DNA of 64,000 nucleotides, taken from assembly GCA_963803575.1 (NCBI GenBank), contig CAWDMW010000002.1:744001-808000 (forward strand). Direction: 5' to 3'. The DNA comes from CAWDMW01 sp963803575. Its GTDB lineage: Bacteria > Pseudomonadota > Alphaproteobacteria > Rickettsiales > UBA998. The notes under the pieces were generated by a model. It did no database searches, was not told the DNA's origin, and saw only the letters and a program-made list of their open reading frames with translations. Every line of letters starts with the position of its first letter. The first letter of the stretch is position 1. Both the position numbers and the translations under genes were made by a program. Shown piece after piece: positions 8,492-17,339 of this stretch.

Positions 8492-9772
8492 CATGGCAAA
8501 CGCATTACAATTTATGAGATAATCAGTATGTTGCGTTGAGATTTTAAGGCTTTGATAGCTTTGAGATGACGGCTGTGGCGTAGTTTTGTTTAAAAAACAG
8601 GAGCTACGCTATGACATTATCAGACACATTTTTGGAATCATTTCGTTCGCTGGAAGACCCGCGCCGATTGGGACATAATCAGCAACATGATTTCAGCGAT
8701 TTACTGGCGATCGCGATATTGGCGACGCTGTGCGGTGCGGATAATTGGGTGGAGATGGAAGCCTTTGCCAGCAGCAAGCGTGACTGGCTTTCGGGCTTTC
8801 TGATCCTACCCAGCGGCATCCCTTCGCATGACACGTTTGCGCGTCTGTTCACGGCGCTGGATGCGGATCAATTTGAGCGTTGTTTCATTGGCTGGGTGAA
8901 GACGATTCGCTTGCCCGGACGCGATGTGATTGCGGTGGACGGTAAGACGAGCTGCGCGTCTCACAATAAGCATAAGGGCATTAATGCGTTGCATATGGTC
9001 AGTGCTTGGGCGGTGGAAAATCGACTGTGTTTGGGGCAGGTGAGCACAGCAGAGAAGTCCAATGAGATCGAAGCCATGCCGCGCTTATTGCAGATGCTGG
9101 ACATCAAAGATTGCATTGTGACCACGGACGCAATGGGCTGCCAGAAAGAGATTGCCGCAACCATTAAAAACAAGGGCGCAGATTATGTGCTGACCCTCAA
9201 AGACAACCAGCCAAAGCTCGCAGGCTCGGTGAAACAGGTCTTTGAGCTGGGCGATGCGACCACCTTTGAAGGCATGCATTACCGCAAGCAAATCGAGAAG
9301 GTTCGCGGCCCTAAAAATCGCGGCGAACATGGGCGTGTGGAGGCGCGCAAATACACGCTAGTAACTGCCAAAGATGCTCACGCCTTTGGGCTGCGCTGGC
9401 CGGGCTTGGTTAGCCTAGGGCGGTTGGACGTCACGCGCACCGTGCGTAGCAAAGACGTTACCCGCTCCACGCGCTACTTCCTCACCAGCCTCAGCTATCA
9501 GCAAATCGATGAGTTCATGAAAGCCGCCAGACGGCACTGGGAAATCGAAATCAACCTGCACTGGTCTCTCGACGTTAGCTTCGCCGACGACCTCAACCGA
9601 ACCCGAACCGGAAACGCCGCCGAAAATCTCTCCATCATAAAACGCATCGCGCTCAACCTGCTCAAACAAGACACCACCACCAAAACAGGCATCTCCGCCA
9701 AACGTAAAAAAGCAGGGTGGGACAACGACTTCCTCATCAACGTTCTGCAAAAATTGTAATGCGTTTGCCATG
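8492..9772 (+). mobile_element. Complete ISAs1-family insertion sequence
   Basis: Perfect 22-bp terminal inverted repeats lie at 8492-8513 (starting CATGGCAAACGCATTACAAT) and 9751-9772. They enclose one transposase gene. The flanks carry a 10-bp direct repeat, GATAAGCTAC, at 8482-8491 and 9773-9782, a duplication size that fits this family. The total is 1281 bp. Intact ends, an intact transposase and an exact duplication suggest a fairly recent insertion. Confidence 0.93.
8611..9759 (+). CDS. ISAs1-family DDE transposase
   Basis: This 382-aa protein has the family's N-terminal region (SLEDPRRLGHNQQHDFSDLL, AIAILATLCGADNWVEMEAF). The catalytic core follows: VIAVDGKTSCASHNKHKGIN (first Asp), VTTDAMGCQKEIAATI (second Asp) and, near the C-terminus, RRHWEIEINLHWSLDVSFADD (Glu). 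Length and motifs match a full transposase, and there is no frameshift. Its stop codon lies inside the right inverted repeat. It moves the surrounding element by cut and paste. Confidence 0.96.
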   Translation: MTLSDTFLESFRSLEDPRRLGHNQQHDFSDLLAIAILATLCGADNWVEMEAFASSKRDWLSGFLILPSGIPSHDTFARLFTALDADQFERCFIGWVKTIRLPGRDVIAVDGKTSCASHNKHKGINALHMVSAWAVENRLCLGQVSTAEKSNEIEAMPRLLQMLDIKDCIVTTDAMGCQKEIAATIKNKGADYVLTLKDNQPKLAGSVKQVFELGDATTFEGMHYRKQIEKVRGPKNRGEHGRVEARKYTLVTAKDAHAFGLRWPGLVSLGRLDVTRTVRSKDVTRSTRYFLTSLSYQQIDEFMKAARRHWEIEINLHWSLDVSFADDLNRTRTGNAAENLSIIKRIALNLLKQDTTTKTGISAKRKKAGWDNDFLINVLQKL

Positions 9773-9811
9773 GATAAGCTACAAGGCTTATCCTGTTAGT
9801 CGGTTGACGTG

Positions 9812-10282
9812 TTAGCCTCTTGGTCGAGACGGTTGTATATATTTATACAAACCTGCTAACGCCTCTACCGGAGCTTTCTTTCCTGAAGAGAGCTTCAGAT
9901 GAAGATCAACTTTAGATGCTCGCACTTTAGACCATTTTTGATCGTATGACTTGATAGCAAACTCAATGAACATATCTATGAAGCTCATTATCGCAATTGC
10001 TATTGTAACAAACCAGAATGGAGGAAAACCAAACCCAGCCACAAGGAAGAAAAACGGTACCTTGTCCGACATTTCCGGTGTGATTTTCTTAGGCGGCTTA
10101 TAATACATTCTGGTCCAGCTATCTAATTTTTCCTTATAAGGAACAAACACCTGTTCCAAGGTTTCACTCGCGACAGTAGCAAGTTTTTCTTTAGAGCACT
10201 GCGCAATCTCAAACTTTTCCCGTGGCATATGCTTTGAAATAACTTCCAAAGCACGTTGTTCTTCAACTGTGAAGTTGTCCAT
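9812..10282 (-). CDS. Hypothetical membrane protein (156 aa)
   Basis: The function is unknown. The N-terminal about 70 residues are charged and helical (FTVEEQRALEVISKHMPREK). One or two hydrophobic segments follow around residues 75-110 (PFFFLVAGFGFPPFWFVTIA, then IAIMSFIDMFIEFAI), and then a basic cytoplasmic-like tail. It converges on the 192-aa gene across the IS-split palindrome. The start at 10282 lies close to an AT-rich upstream region that probably holds its promoter. Confidence 0.6.
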   Translation of the reverse strand: MDNFTVEEQRALEVISKHMPREKFEIAQCSKEKLATVASETLEQVFVPYKEKLDSWTRMYYKPPKKITPEMSDKVPFFFLVAGFGFPPFWFVTIAIAIMSFIDMFIEFAIKSYDQKWSKVRASKVDLHLKLSSGKKAPVEALAGLYKYIQPSRPRG

Positions 10283-10450
10283 AATAGATAACGTTGAAAC
10301 GACATATTCTTTACTGTAGCCGCTGGCTGTAAAATAGATGATGTTACAACCAGAGTTGTATAAATAAAGAATAACTATCTATTATCTTAAAAGCATGATG
10401 ATGTCAATAAGAAATATTTAAAAGTAAGTTTTTTTATGGTGTATGGTGAC

Positions 10451-10708
10451 CTACTTCAACAATGGTTCCAGCTCACCGGCTTTGTCCAGTGCAGCCAGAT
10501 CATCGAAACCACCAATATGGCGCCCACCAATGAAAATTTGTGGCACCGTTTTGCGGCCACCGGATTCTTTCAGCATGGTGTCACGCAAGGAAGGGTCTGC
10601 AGCAATGTCCAGTTCCTGAACGTCCGTGACACCCTTCGTTTTTAGCAAAGCAGTTGCACGATGGCAGAAGGGGCATGATGGGGTTTTATACATTTTGATA
10701 GTGGGCAT
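10451..10708 (-). CDS. grxC: Glutaredoxin 3-type protein
   Basis: This 85-aa protein has the thioredoxin fold of glutaredoxin. The redox motif CPFC lies at about residues 12-15 in KMYKTPSCPFCHRATALL. The cis-Pro loop is TVPQIFIGGRHIGGFDDLAA, which binds glutathione. It reduces protein and glutathione mixed disulfides in the cytoplasm with electrons from glutathione. It lies about 25 bp downstream of the glutathione transferase gene on the same strand, so both probably form one glutathione-related operon with the epimerase gene. Confidence 0.96.
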   Translation of the reverse strand: MPTIKMYKTPSCPFCHRATALLKTKGVTDVQELDIAADPSLRDTMLKESGGRKTVPQIFIGGRHIGGFDDLAALDKAGELEPLLK

Positions 10709-10732
10709 AACAGGTTCCTCTTGAGGGTTATA

Positions 10733-11407
10733 TTAAAAGTCAGGATCTTCGTAAGATTCCGGTGGTTTGATACCTCGCACACGATCACGCAGAACGCGGC
10801 GAAACGCTGGGCGAGATTTCATTAATGCGTACCACCGCTTTATGGGTGCTTCGCGTTTCCAACGTATGTCTCCGAGGTAGTCATAGATAGATATATGGGC
10901 AGCCGCAGAGATATCTGCAAGGGTACACTCATCGCCACCCAGCCAGTCATGGTGTTCCAGCAGGCTTTCCATATAGGTGATATGATGTTCCAGCATCTTC
11001 TTTGCCTGACGGATACGGTTGGTATCTGGCTGTCCAGCCTTCATCAATTGCCGGAAGAATTTCTCATGCAGCAGTGGTTGTGTGACCTCTTTAAGCAGTT
11101 TGTGATCCATCCACTGAATCAATCGACGCACTTCCGCCCGCACTCCAAGTGCGCTCCCAAGCAATGAAGATACCTGATACCCTTCTTCCAGATACTCTGT
11201 AATCACATAGCTGCCGCACAATACCAGTCCGTTGCCATCCACCAGTACGGGTAAGTCTCCGGCAGGATTCATCTGTAGAAATTCAGGTCGTTGTTGCCAG
11301 ACAGGTTCTTCCACCAATACATAATCCAGCCCCATCTCGTCCAACATGCAGCGGGTTTTGCGGCAGGCTGGAGAGAATGAAGTATGGTAGAGTTGTCTAT
11401 CAGCCAT
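10733..11407 (-). CDS. Glutathione S-transferase family protein
   Basis: This 224-aa protein has an N-terminal thioredoxin-like domain (LYHTSFSPACRKTRCMLDEM; cis-Pro in AGDLPVLVDGNGLVLCGSYV) and an all-helical C-terminal domain (GGDECTLADISAAAHISIYD). ATG 11407 gives MADRQLYHTS, the usual family start. An upstream in-frame start would add an unlikely 25-residue leader inside the preceding gene. The start overlaps the 3' end of the epimerase gene by 8 bp, so the two are translationally linked. The substrate cannot be read from sequence. Confidence 0.9.
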   Translation of the reverse strand: MADRQLYHTSFSPACRKTRCMLDEMGLDYVLVEEPVWQQRPEFLQMNPAGDLPVLVDGNGLVLCGSYVITEYLEEGYQVSSLLGSALGVRAEVRRLIQWMDHKLLKEVTQPLLHEKFFRQLMKAGQPDTNRIRQAKKMLEHHITYMESLLEHHDWLGGDECTLADISAAAHISIYDYLGDIRWKREAPIKRWYALMKSRPAFRRVLRDRVRGIKPPESYEDPDF

Positions 11408-12362
11408 GCGGAGACTCGCTTTTCTGGCTGTCCGGATGCTCGCGTTGATAGCGCTCAAGGTAGTGCGGTACAATATCCTCAATGCGTGATGGGGTAATTC
11501 CTAAAGCCTGAAGTTCGGGCAGGGTGCCGCTGACAACATTATCGTATTTGAGCAACTCTACCTGATCGCGTGTCAGAGGAGGAGTCGGCAATAATTGTGC
11601 GAAGGTTGCGCCAAATTGTGCCAGTGCAGACGGAATGGGCAGCAAAATGGGGTCGCGATGCGTCATGGTGCCAATAGAGCGCAATATCTCGCGGAAAGTC
11701 AGCGTTTCTGCTCCGCCAAGTTCATATATTTTGCCCTTGCTCTTTGGTGTTTGTAAAGCAGCTATAAAAGCTTTAGCCACGTCACCTACGTAGACCGGCT
11801 GAAATGCTGTTTCTCCACCCCCAATCAATGGGAGTGCTGGCGAAAATCGACTCATACAGGCGAATTGGTTATAGAAATTATCCTCTGCACCAAAGATGAC
11901 GCTTGGGCGAAAAATAGTGACGTCAGGAAAAGCGGCCTGAACGGCTTTTTCGCCGCTAAGTTTTGTCTTAGCGTATTTGGATGTTTTGGCTTTATCTACG
12001 CCAAGCGCGGACATATGCAAATAACGTGCAATACCCAATTTCTGTGCTTGTTGCGCCAGTTTTTCTGGGGCGCGCGCATGAATATCTGCAAAACGTTTTT
12101 TGCCTTTTTCAAAGAGAATGCCTACCAGATTAATAACAATATCTGCGCCATTGAGGCTATCTTTGTAGCTCTCTGGCTTATTAATGTCGCCGTAAATGAC
12201 AGAAATTTGTCCAACTTCTCCCTGTGTTTTTAAAAATGCTGCTCCTGCCGTGTCTCGTGTGATAACACGAATGCGGTATCCCTGATCTGCTGCTTCGCGA
12301 ACAACGTAGCGACCAACAAATCCGGTGCCACCAAAAAGGGTAATATTTTTGTCTGTCATCAT
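11400..12362 (-). CDS. NAD(P)-binding epimerase/dehydratase, NDUFA9-like
   Basis: This protein of about 320 aa is an extended short-chain dehydrogenase-like protein. The Rossmann motif is ITLFGGTGFVGRYVV at the N-terminus. Later come INLVGILFEKGKKRF and YAKTKLSGEKAV, with the Tyr-x3-Lys region typical of atypical SDRs. It resembles the complex I NDUFA9/39-kDa homologues that alphaproteobacteria carry. Tandem ATGs at 12362 and 12359 are both possible. A start further upstream, reading through a Lys/Arg-rich leader, seems unlikely. The gene is first in a three-gene run with the glutathione transferase and glutaredoxin. Catalytic activity is not established for this family. Confidence 0.87.
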   Translation of the reverse strand: MMTDKNITLFGGTGFVGRYVVREAADQGYRIRVITRDTAGAAFLKTQGEVGQISVIYGDINKPESYKDSLNGADIVINLVGILFEKGKKRFADIHARAPEKLAQQAQKLGIARYLHMSALGVDKAKTSKYAKTKLSGEKAVQAAFPDVTIFRPSVIFGAEDNFYNQFACMSRFSPALPLIGGGETAFQPVYVGDVAKAFIAALQTPKSKGKIYELGGAETLTFREILRSIGTMTHRDPILLPIPSALAQFGATFAQLLPTPPLTRDQVELLKYDNVVSGTLPELQALGITPSRIEDIVPHYLERYQREHPDSQKSESPHG

Positions 12363-12474
12363 ATATATTAACTGTATGCCTGTTTTTTGCCGACGTTTCA
12401 AGCAGACTCTATCGGCAGGCTATAAAAATTACCAGTAAAAGCGTAACTTGTGTCGCTTATGTGCAATTTCGTGA

Positions 12475-12503
12475 TTGACAGGTTGGGGGTAGTGGAATAG
12501 ACA
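12475..12503 (+). promoter_or_regulatory. Sigma-70-type promoter of tRNA-Leu(CAG)
   Basis: A perfect -35 TTGACA (12475-12480) and a -10-like TAGACA (12498-12503) are separated by 17 bp. The predicted transcription start falls about 10 bp before the tRNA. Confidence 0.65.
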
Positions 12504-12518
12504 CGGCATTCAGGGTAT

Positions 12519-12605
12519 GCCCGGATGGCGGAATTGGTAGACGCGCTAGCTTCAGGTGCTAGTTTCCTTCGGGAAGTGGAAGTTCGAGTCTTCTTTCGGG
12601 TACCA
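12519..12605 (+). tRNA. tRNA-Leu (anticodon CAG)
   Basis: The 87-nt gene folds as a class II tRNA: acceptor GCCCGGA pairs with TTCGGGT, and CCA is encoded. The anticodon stem CTAGC/GCTAG encloses the loop TTCAGGT, so the anticodon is CAG. A long variable arm (TTCCTTCGGGAA region) is typical of tRNA-Leu. The 3' 47 nt overlap the antisense 3' end of murF. Confidence 0.95.
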
Positions 12606-14040
12606 CGTACTTATCATGATTGTTGCTATGCAATGCTTCAAGCGTAGTAATCACATTCTCCAGATGAACGCCGTGAGAGGCTTTGAGTAAGACAATATCT
12701 CCGGCTTGTAAGTCGCGGCAAAGTGCTTGTGTCAGCTCATCAGTGTTATTGCTATGGTGGCGATTACTCTTAGGCAAGGCATCATGCAAATGGCGCATGT
12801 GGGATCCGGTTGTGTAGGTGCAGGCAACAGGGTGCTGTAAAATAATGGACGCTAAGTCCGCATGATGTGCATCTGTGTTTTCGCCTAACTCCCGCATATC
12901 CCCTAACGCCAGAATCATGCGTTGACCCTGATGTGCAATGGCGCCAAGTCGTGCAATCGCTGCTTTCATAGAGGCGGGACTAGCATTATATGTTTCATCA
13001 ATCAGTGTGATAACACCGTCTTTCCATGGCGCAACATGGCTATTACCGCGACCAACAGGTTCCTGGAACTCGCGAAGTTGTGCAGTGGCATGGTCAATAT
13101 TGATTGTTGCATATGCCTTACACGCTGCCAGTGCAGCAGTAGCGTTCAGTGCATAATGCTGGCCTTTTGCCGCAATATGTATATGCGTATCTGTATTATT
13201 TTGATGGTAGCGATAATACGTACCAGTGCTATCTACATGGATCCCGTGTGCCTGATGATGTGCATTGGTATCGGTTCCAAAGAACACGGGCTGTAAGCTG
13301 TTTGCCTTGGCATGTTGTTGTAACTGTTCAATATAGGGCGAATCCTGCGGTAAAATAACGGGCGATGATGGTGCCATGCCCTGCATAATTTCTGCTTTCG
13401 CATCAGCAATGGCGGCTATATCACGGAAAAATTCACTATGGACGGCTTCAATCGCGGTGATGATCGCTACATTTGGACGGGCGATGTCAGAGAGTAGTGC
13501 GATTTCCCCACCGTGATTCATACCCATTTCCAGCACGAGGTAATCTGTATCGTCTGGTGCATTAAGTAAGGTAAGTGGCATACCAATATGGTTATTGTAA
13601 TTGCCTTTAGTCGCGTAAACGTTGCATTGCTTAAGCAACATATGTGCCAGCATATCTTTGGTGCTGGTTTTGCCAACACTGCCCGTAATGGCAATAACGT
13701 TGACTGGTTGGCCGTATAAACGCTGCCAATTTAGCCGTCTGTAGCGCGCTATGTCCTGCAAGGCTTTTAACGTATGGGGAACAATAATTTGTTGGTTCGG
13801 GTCAATATCTTTACATAAATGATCAACGATCACAAAGGATGCACCACGTTCTATGGCTTGTTTTGCGAAACGATGGCCATCTAATTGTTCTCCGCGAATG
13901 GCAAGATACGCATTACCTGACTGAAGTGTTCGTGTATCAATGGATATGCCACGCATGTGCCCTGATGACGCGCTACATGCGCCCGCTGTAGCATATAACA
14001 GAGTATTCAAATCATAGGTAGATGCATTATTCACTGCCAT
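12559..14040 (-). CDS. murF: UDP-MurNAc-tripeptide:D-Ala-D-Ala ligase
   Basis: This 493-aa Mur ligase has the N-terminal UDP-binding domain, the ATP-binding loop VIAITGSVGKTSTKDMLAHM, ATKGNYNNHIGMPLTLL, and a C-terminal domain with LIDETYNASPASMKAAIARL and LALGDMRELG. It adds D-Ala-D-Ala to the cytoplasmic peptidoglycan precursor. ATG 14040 gives MAVNNASTYD and overlaps the end of murE by 14 bp. Its last about 16 codons (YVVPERRLELPLPEGN) are antisense to tRNA-Leu(CAG), an unusual 3' end that suggests the original terminus was lost. It is the last gene of this wall operon. The usual next genes (mraY, murD, ftsW) are absent. Confidence 0.95.
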   Translation of the reverse strand: MAVNNASTYDLNTLLYATAGACSASSGHMRGISIDTRTLQSGNAYLAIRGEQLDGHRFAKQAIERGASFVIVDHLCKDIDPNQQIIVPHTLKALQDIARYRRLNWQRLYGQPVNVIAITGSVGKTSTKDMLAHMLLKQCNVYATKGNYNNHIGMPLTLLNAPDDTDYLVLEMGMNHGGEIALLSDIARPNVAIITAIEAVHSEFFRDIAAIADAKAEIMQGMAPSSPVILPQDSPYIEQLQQHAKANSLQPVFFGTDTNAHHQAHGIHVDSTGTYYRYHQNNTDTHIHIAAKGQHYALNATAALAACKAYATINIDHATAQLREFQEPVGRGNSHVAPWKDGVITLIDETYNASPASMKAAIARLGAIAHQGQRMILALGDMRELGENTDAHHADLASIILQHPVACTYTTGSHMRHLHDALPKSNRHHSNNTDELTQALCRDLQAGDIVLLKASHGVHLENVITTLEALHSNNHDKYVVPERRLELPLPEGN

Positions 14041-15538
14041 GCAATATCTCCTCACCCAGCACATCCTGTACGGTTTGTGCGTCACTGAAATGATGGCGGG
14101 TTGAGCCAATGATCTGGTATGTTTCATGGCCTTTGCCAGCAATCAATAGCACGTCTCCCGCTTGCAACCGATCTATTGCGGTACGAATCGCTTCGCGCCG
14201 ATTGCTGATCTGTTGTGCATCCGGACAGCCTGTGGCAATGTCAGCCCGGATCGTGTCCGGGTCTTCTGTGCGTGGATTATCATCTGTAAGGATAATATAC
14301 GGTGTTGCTTTGGCCGCAACGCTTCCCATCTGCGGACGCTTTCCTGTGTCACGATCCCCGCCGCAGCCAAACACTACATGCAGTTGATTTCGCACGTATG
14401 GTTGCAACGTTTGCAACGCTTTTTCTAACGCTCCTGGCGTATGAGCATAATCAACAAAGATGAGGGCGCCATTGCGTGTTGTGCCGGTTAGCTCCAGCCT
14501 GCCCGGAATGGTGTGGAGTTTCTCACATAAGGCAATGAGTTCAGCCACATGCACGCGGGTGACGTATGACACAGCCAGCATAGCGGCAACAATATTGTAG
14601 GCTTGAAATGTGCCAAAGACAGGGAGGTGGATATGGTAATGCTGATCGTCATACTGTAATTGTAAATGCTGTCCTGATGGAATGGGCGTGATGGAAGACA
14701 TGACCGCATCACCGCTTGTGCCATAGGTAATGACCTGCTTGCCCTGTTGTCGTAGCGTATCTGCCAGCCTGGCAATGTCTGCGTAATCGCTGCATAGCAC
14801 TGCCAGCCCGTCATCCGCCAGCAACTCATGGAATAATCGTGCTTTTGCCGCAAAATAACTGTCCATATCATGGTGGTAATCCAGATGATCTTGCGTGAAA
14901 GAGGTGAAGATAGCCGCCTGCGGTGCCATACCATCCAGCCGATGCTGATCCAGCCCGTGGCTTGAGGCTTCACAGGCAACATGTAACACGCCATGCGCGC
15001 AAGCAACAGACAGTGCATGGTGCAATGTGGCGGGTTCGGGAGTAGTGTTGTCAGATAAGGTCGGAAGTTCTGGAATAATATGACGTGTTTTTAAGCCCAG
15101 CGTGCCAATTGATGCTGCACGAATATCCAGCAATTCCCAAAATTGACGGGTAAACTCAGCAACAGAAGTTTTGCCGTCCGTGCCGGTAACGGCGATTGTG
15201 TAAGGTGGTTGGGGCGTATAGAGTTGTGCAGCAAGTATGCTGACTGCCTGACGCGGATTATCAGTAGCAATAACAGGGCAGGGCAGGGAGAGGGATGCAG
15301 CTAGCTCTGGGCGGCACAGAATGGCGCTGGCGCCTTGTGTGACGGCATCAGCAATATAATCCTCACCATTATGATGCGTGCCTTGAATCGCTGCAAAGAT
15401 GCACCCCGGTGTGACACTGCGTGAATCTTGTGTAATATGGGTGATAAAGATATGACGGCTATCAATGCTATCTGGCACAGATAAGCTAAGCATCTCTTCG
15501 AATGGGGCAACTAGATCAGTAAGTGGTTTGGCGCACAT
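14027..15538 (-). CDS. murE: UDP-MurNAc-L-Ala-D-Glu:meso-diaminopimelate ligase
   Basis: This 503-aa Mur ligase has an N-terminal substrate domain (ITQDSRSVTPGCIFAAIQGT), the ATP loop IAVTGTDGKTSVAEFTRQFW, a central domain (CEASSHGLDQHRLDG, FTSFTQDHLDYHHDM) and a C-terminal domain with VDYAHTPGALEKAL and DDNPRTEDP. The DNPR motif marks enzymes that add meso-diaminopimelate, not lysine. It catalyses the third peptide addition in peptidoglycan precursor synthesis. ATG 15538 (MCAKPLTD) overlaps ftsI by 23 bp. An upstream in-frame start at 15583 would overlap further and is less likely. Confidence 0.95.
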   Translation of the reverse strand: MCAKPLTDLVAPFEEMLSLSVPDSIDSRHIFITHITQDSRSVTPGCIFAAIQGTHHNGEDYIADAVTQGASAILCRPELAASLSLPCPVIATDNPRQAVSILAAQLYTPQPPYTIAVTGTDGKTSVAEFTRQFWELLDIRAASIGTLGLKTRHIIPELPTLSDNTTPEPATLHHALSVACAHGVLHVACEASSHGLDQHRLDGMAPQAAIFTSFTQDHLDYHHDMDSYFAAKARLFHELLADDGLAVLCSDYADIARLADTLRQQGKQVITYGTSGDAVMSSITPIPSGQHLQLQYDDQHYHIHLPVFGTFQAYNIVAAMLAVSYVTRVHVAELIALCEKLHTIPGRLELTGTTRNGALIFVDYAHTPGALEKALQTLQPYVRNQLHVVFGCGGDRDTGKRPQMGSVAAKATPYIILTDDNPRTEDPDTIRADIATGCPDAQQISNRREAIRTAIDRLQAGDVLLIAGKGHETYQIIGSTRHHFSDAQTVQDVLGEEILHGSE

Positions 15539-17339
15539 AATGGGATTTCTTATTGGCTTTCGCACGCCTTGCGGCTTCGACAATCATATGGTCAATATTG
15601 TCTTGTGGTGTTTCATAGATGGGCGGCATCGCAATGAAAGACGTCATATCCTGAATGATTTTGCCAGCTGTCGGAGCCGCTACCCATCCGGCAGTGGCGA
15701 AGTTAAAGGTTTGCTGCGTACCCTGCGGTTCATCCAGCATGACGAACACCAAATATTGCGGATTTGGCATGGGGAACGCGGCGGCCAGTGATGAGAGTTT
15801 CTTTTTGTGGTGATACTGCCCGCCAATCACTTTATTCGCGGTACCGGTTTTTGCTCCCACGGCGTATCCGGGCACATCCACCTTGCTGGCGGTGCCGTGT
15901 TGCACGACGGCGCGCATGAGTCTGTTTACCTGTGTTGAGGTATCTTCACTAATGATAGAACTTGCTGATTTTGTCGTGCCTTTTAGCAGAGTTAAATCGC
16001 GTTGCTGGCCACCGCCAGTCACAGCCATCATCGCTTTCATCAAATGCAACGGAGTCACAGAGATACCATGTCCGTAAGAGATGGTAGCACGCTCAACGGG
16101 TTTCCAGCTTTGGCGGGTGGAGGGAATGGAATATTCTGATAATTCCAGTCCGGTATGCGAAAACATACCCAGTTCATTTAAGAAATCACGCTGGGTTGCT
16201 ACCGGAATAGTTTCCACCATTTTAACCGTACCAATATTGGAAGAGTAGACCAGTATTTCAGGGATACTCAGCCAGCGTTTTTTCGGGTGAAAGTCACGTA
16301 TCAGGCTGCCTTTATACCGAATAGGCTGGGTTGCATCGAAACCATCCTTCATGGACAGATCACCATGTTCCATCGCCATCGCCAGTGACAGTGTTTTAAA
16401 GATAGATCCAAGCTCATATTGCCCAACGGAGAGCTGATTAAACCGAGCTTTTTGTGATGATTTCAATGGATGATTTGGGTCATAATCCGGCAGACTCACC
16501 ATGGCACGCACTTGTCCGGTAGGAATATGGATGATCGCCCCGTTCGCGGCAATCGAGCGATATTCATGCATGGCGTTTTCTAACGTATGGTGCAGTATAT
16601 GCTGCATTCGCACATCCAGTGACACATGCAATGGCTGCATGGAGGTGCGATACCCTAACGCTTGATTAAAAGATTTCTCAACCCCTGCCAGTCCTTTGCC
16701 GTCAATATCCGTATAGCCCAGCACATGAGACATTAGGCGGTCATGAGGGTAAATACGGCGATAATCATCATGAAGGTAAAGCCCCGGAATCCCTGCCCAG
16801 ATAATCGCTTTTTGCTCCTGAGGCGTTAAGTGACGCTTTAACCAGACAAATTTTGCTTTGCCTGTTAAGCGTCGCATCATGCGTTTATTGTCTCCATCTG
16901 GTAGAATAGCGGCAAGCTGCTTCATAACATGTGTAGGTGAAGCGATTTCCTGTGGCCGCGCATAAAGTGAGCGTGTCTTGACGCTGCTGGCGATCAGTGT
17001 GCCGTTTACATCATAAATGGACTGGCGCGGCATCACCATAGCAGGAGAAGATGGTTGCAGTCGCGTATCCGAGGTAGACGCCTCACCACGAATCAATGCC
17101 ACATTATGCATAGCTGTATCTTTTGCTGAGTCAATGGTTTGCATGGTGTCATTTAGCATACTTAGTAAGCTACGGTCTGCTGTCATCACCTCCAATACTC
17201 TTATGCCAAGCAGCAGGTAGCATACCAGAAAAGCAACGGCTAAGCCCATAATACGCATTTTTCCATCGCGGATGATGAGGGTTTCACGTGTTGCATCAAG
17301 GTGTAATGTAGGATGGTTGACGGCAGACTTGATGGTCAT
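15516..17339 (-). CDS. ftsI: Peptidoglycan D,D-transpeptidase FtsI (PBP3)
   Basis: This 607-aa class B penicillin-binding protein has a short cytoplasmic N-terminus, one membrane helix (MGLAVAFLVCYLLLGIRVLE) and a pedestal domain (PRQSIYDVNGTLIASSVKTR). The transpeptidase motifs are SIFK (about residue 312), SSN (about 365) and KTGT (about 496). It crosslinks septal peptidoglycan in the periplasm during division. ATG 17339 overlaps the stop of ftsL as ATGA, a strong sign of coupled translation. The gene sits in the conserved order ftsL-ftsI-murE-murF. Confidence 0.96.
   Translation of the reverse strand: MTIKSAVNHPTLHLDATRETLIIRDGKMRIMGLAVAFLVCYLLLGIRVLEVMTADRSLLSMLNDTMQTIDSAKDTAMHNVALIRGEASTSDTRLQPSSPAMVMPRQSIYDVNGTLIASSVKTRSLYARPQEIASPTHVMKQLAAILPDGDNKRMMRRLTGKAKFVWLKRHLTPQEQKAIIWAGIPGLYLHDDYRRIYPHDRLMSHVLGYTDIDGKGLAGVEKSFNQALGYRTSMQPLHVSLDVRMQHILHHTLENAMHEYRSIAANGAIIHIPTGQVRAMVSLPDYDPNHPLKSSQKARFNQLSVGQYELGSIFKTLSLAMAMEHGDLSMKDGFDATQPIRYKGSLIRDFHPKKRWLSIPEILVYSSNIGTVKMVETIPVATQRDFLNELGMFSHTGLELSEYSIPSTRQSWKPVERATISYGHGISVTPLHLMKAMMAVTGGGQQRDLTLLKGTTKSASSIISEDTSTQVNRLMRAVVQHGTASKVDVPGYAVGAKTGTANKVIGGQYHHKKKLSSLAAAFPMPNPQYLVFVMLDEPQGTQQTFNFATAGWVAAPTAGKIIQDMTSFIAMPPIYETPQDNIDHMIVEAARRAKANKKSHYVRQTTY

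Larger units (their letters stand above)
8475..9799. terminator. Palindrome (probable bidirectional terminator) split by the insertion sequence
   Basis: The 14-base arm CTAACAGGATAAGC at 8475-8488 is the exact reverse complement of 9786-9799. Removing the insertion sequence and one copy of its target duplication brings the arms together around a 6-base loop. The palindrome would have sat between two convergent genes (ending at 8486 and 9812), as a shared terminator does. There is no clear T-run, so termination strength is unknown. Confidence 0.6.

Noticed and set aside
9085..9771. Minus-strand open frames inside the insertion sequence
   Set aside because: They lie antisense to a complete transposase and have no start-site support. 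The family carries one gene.
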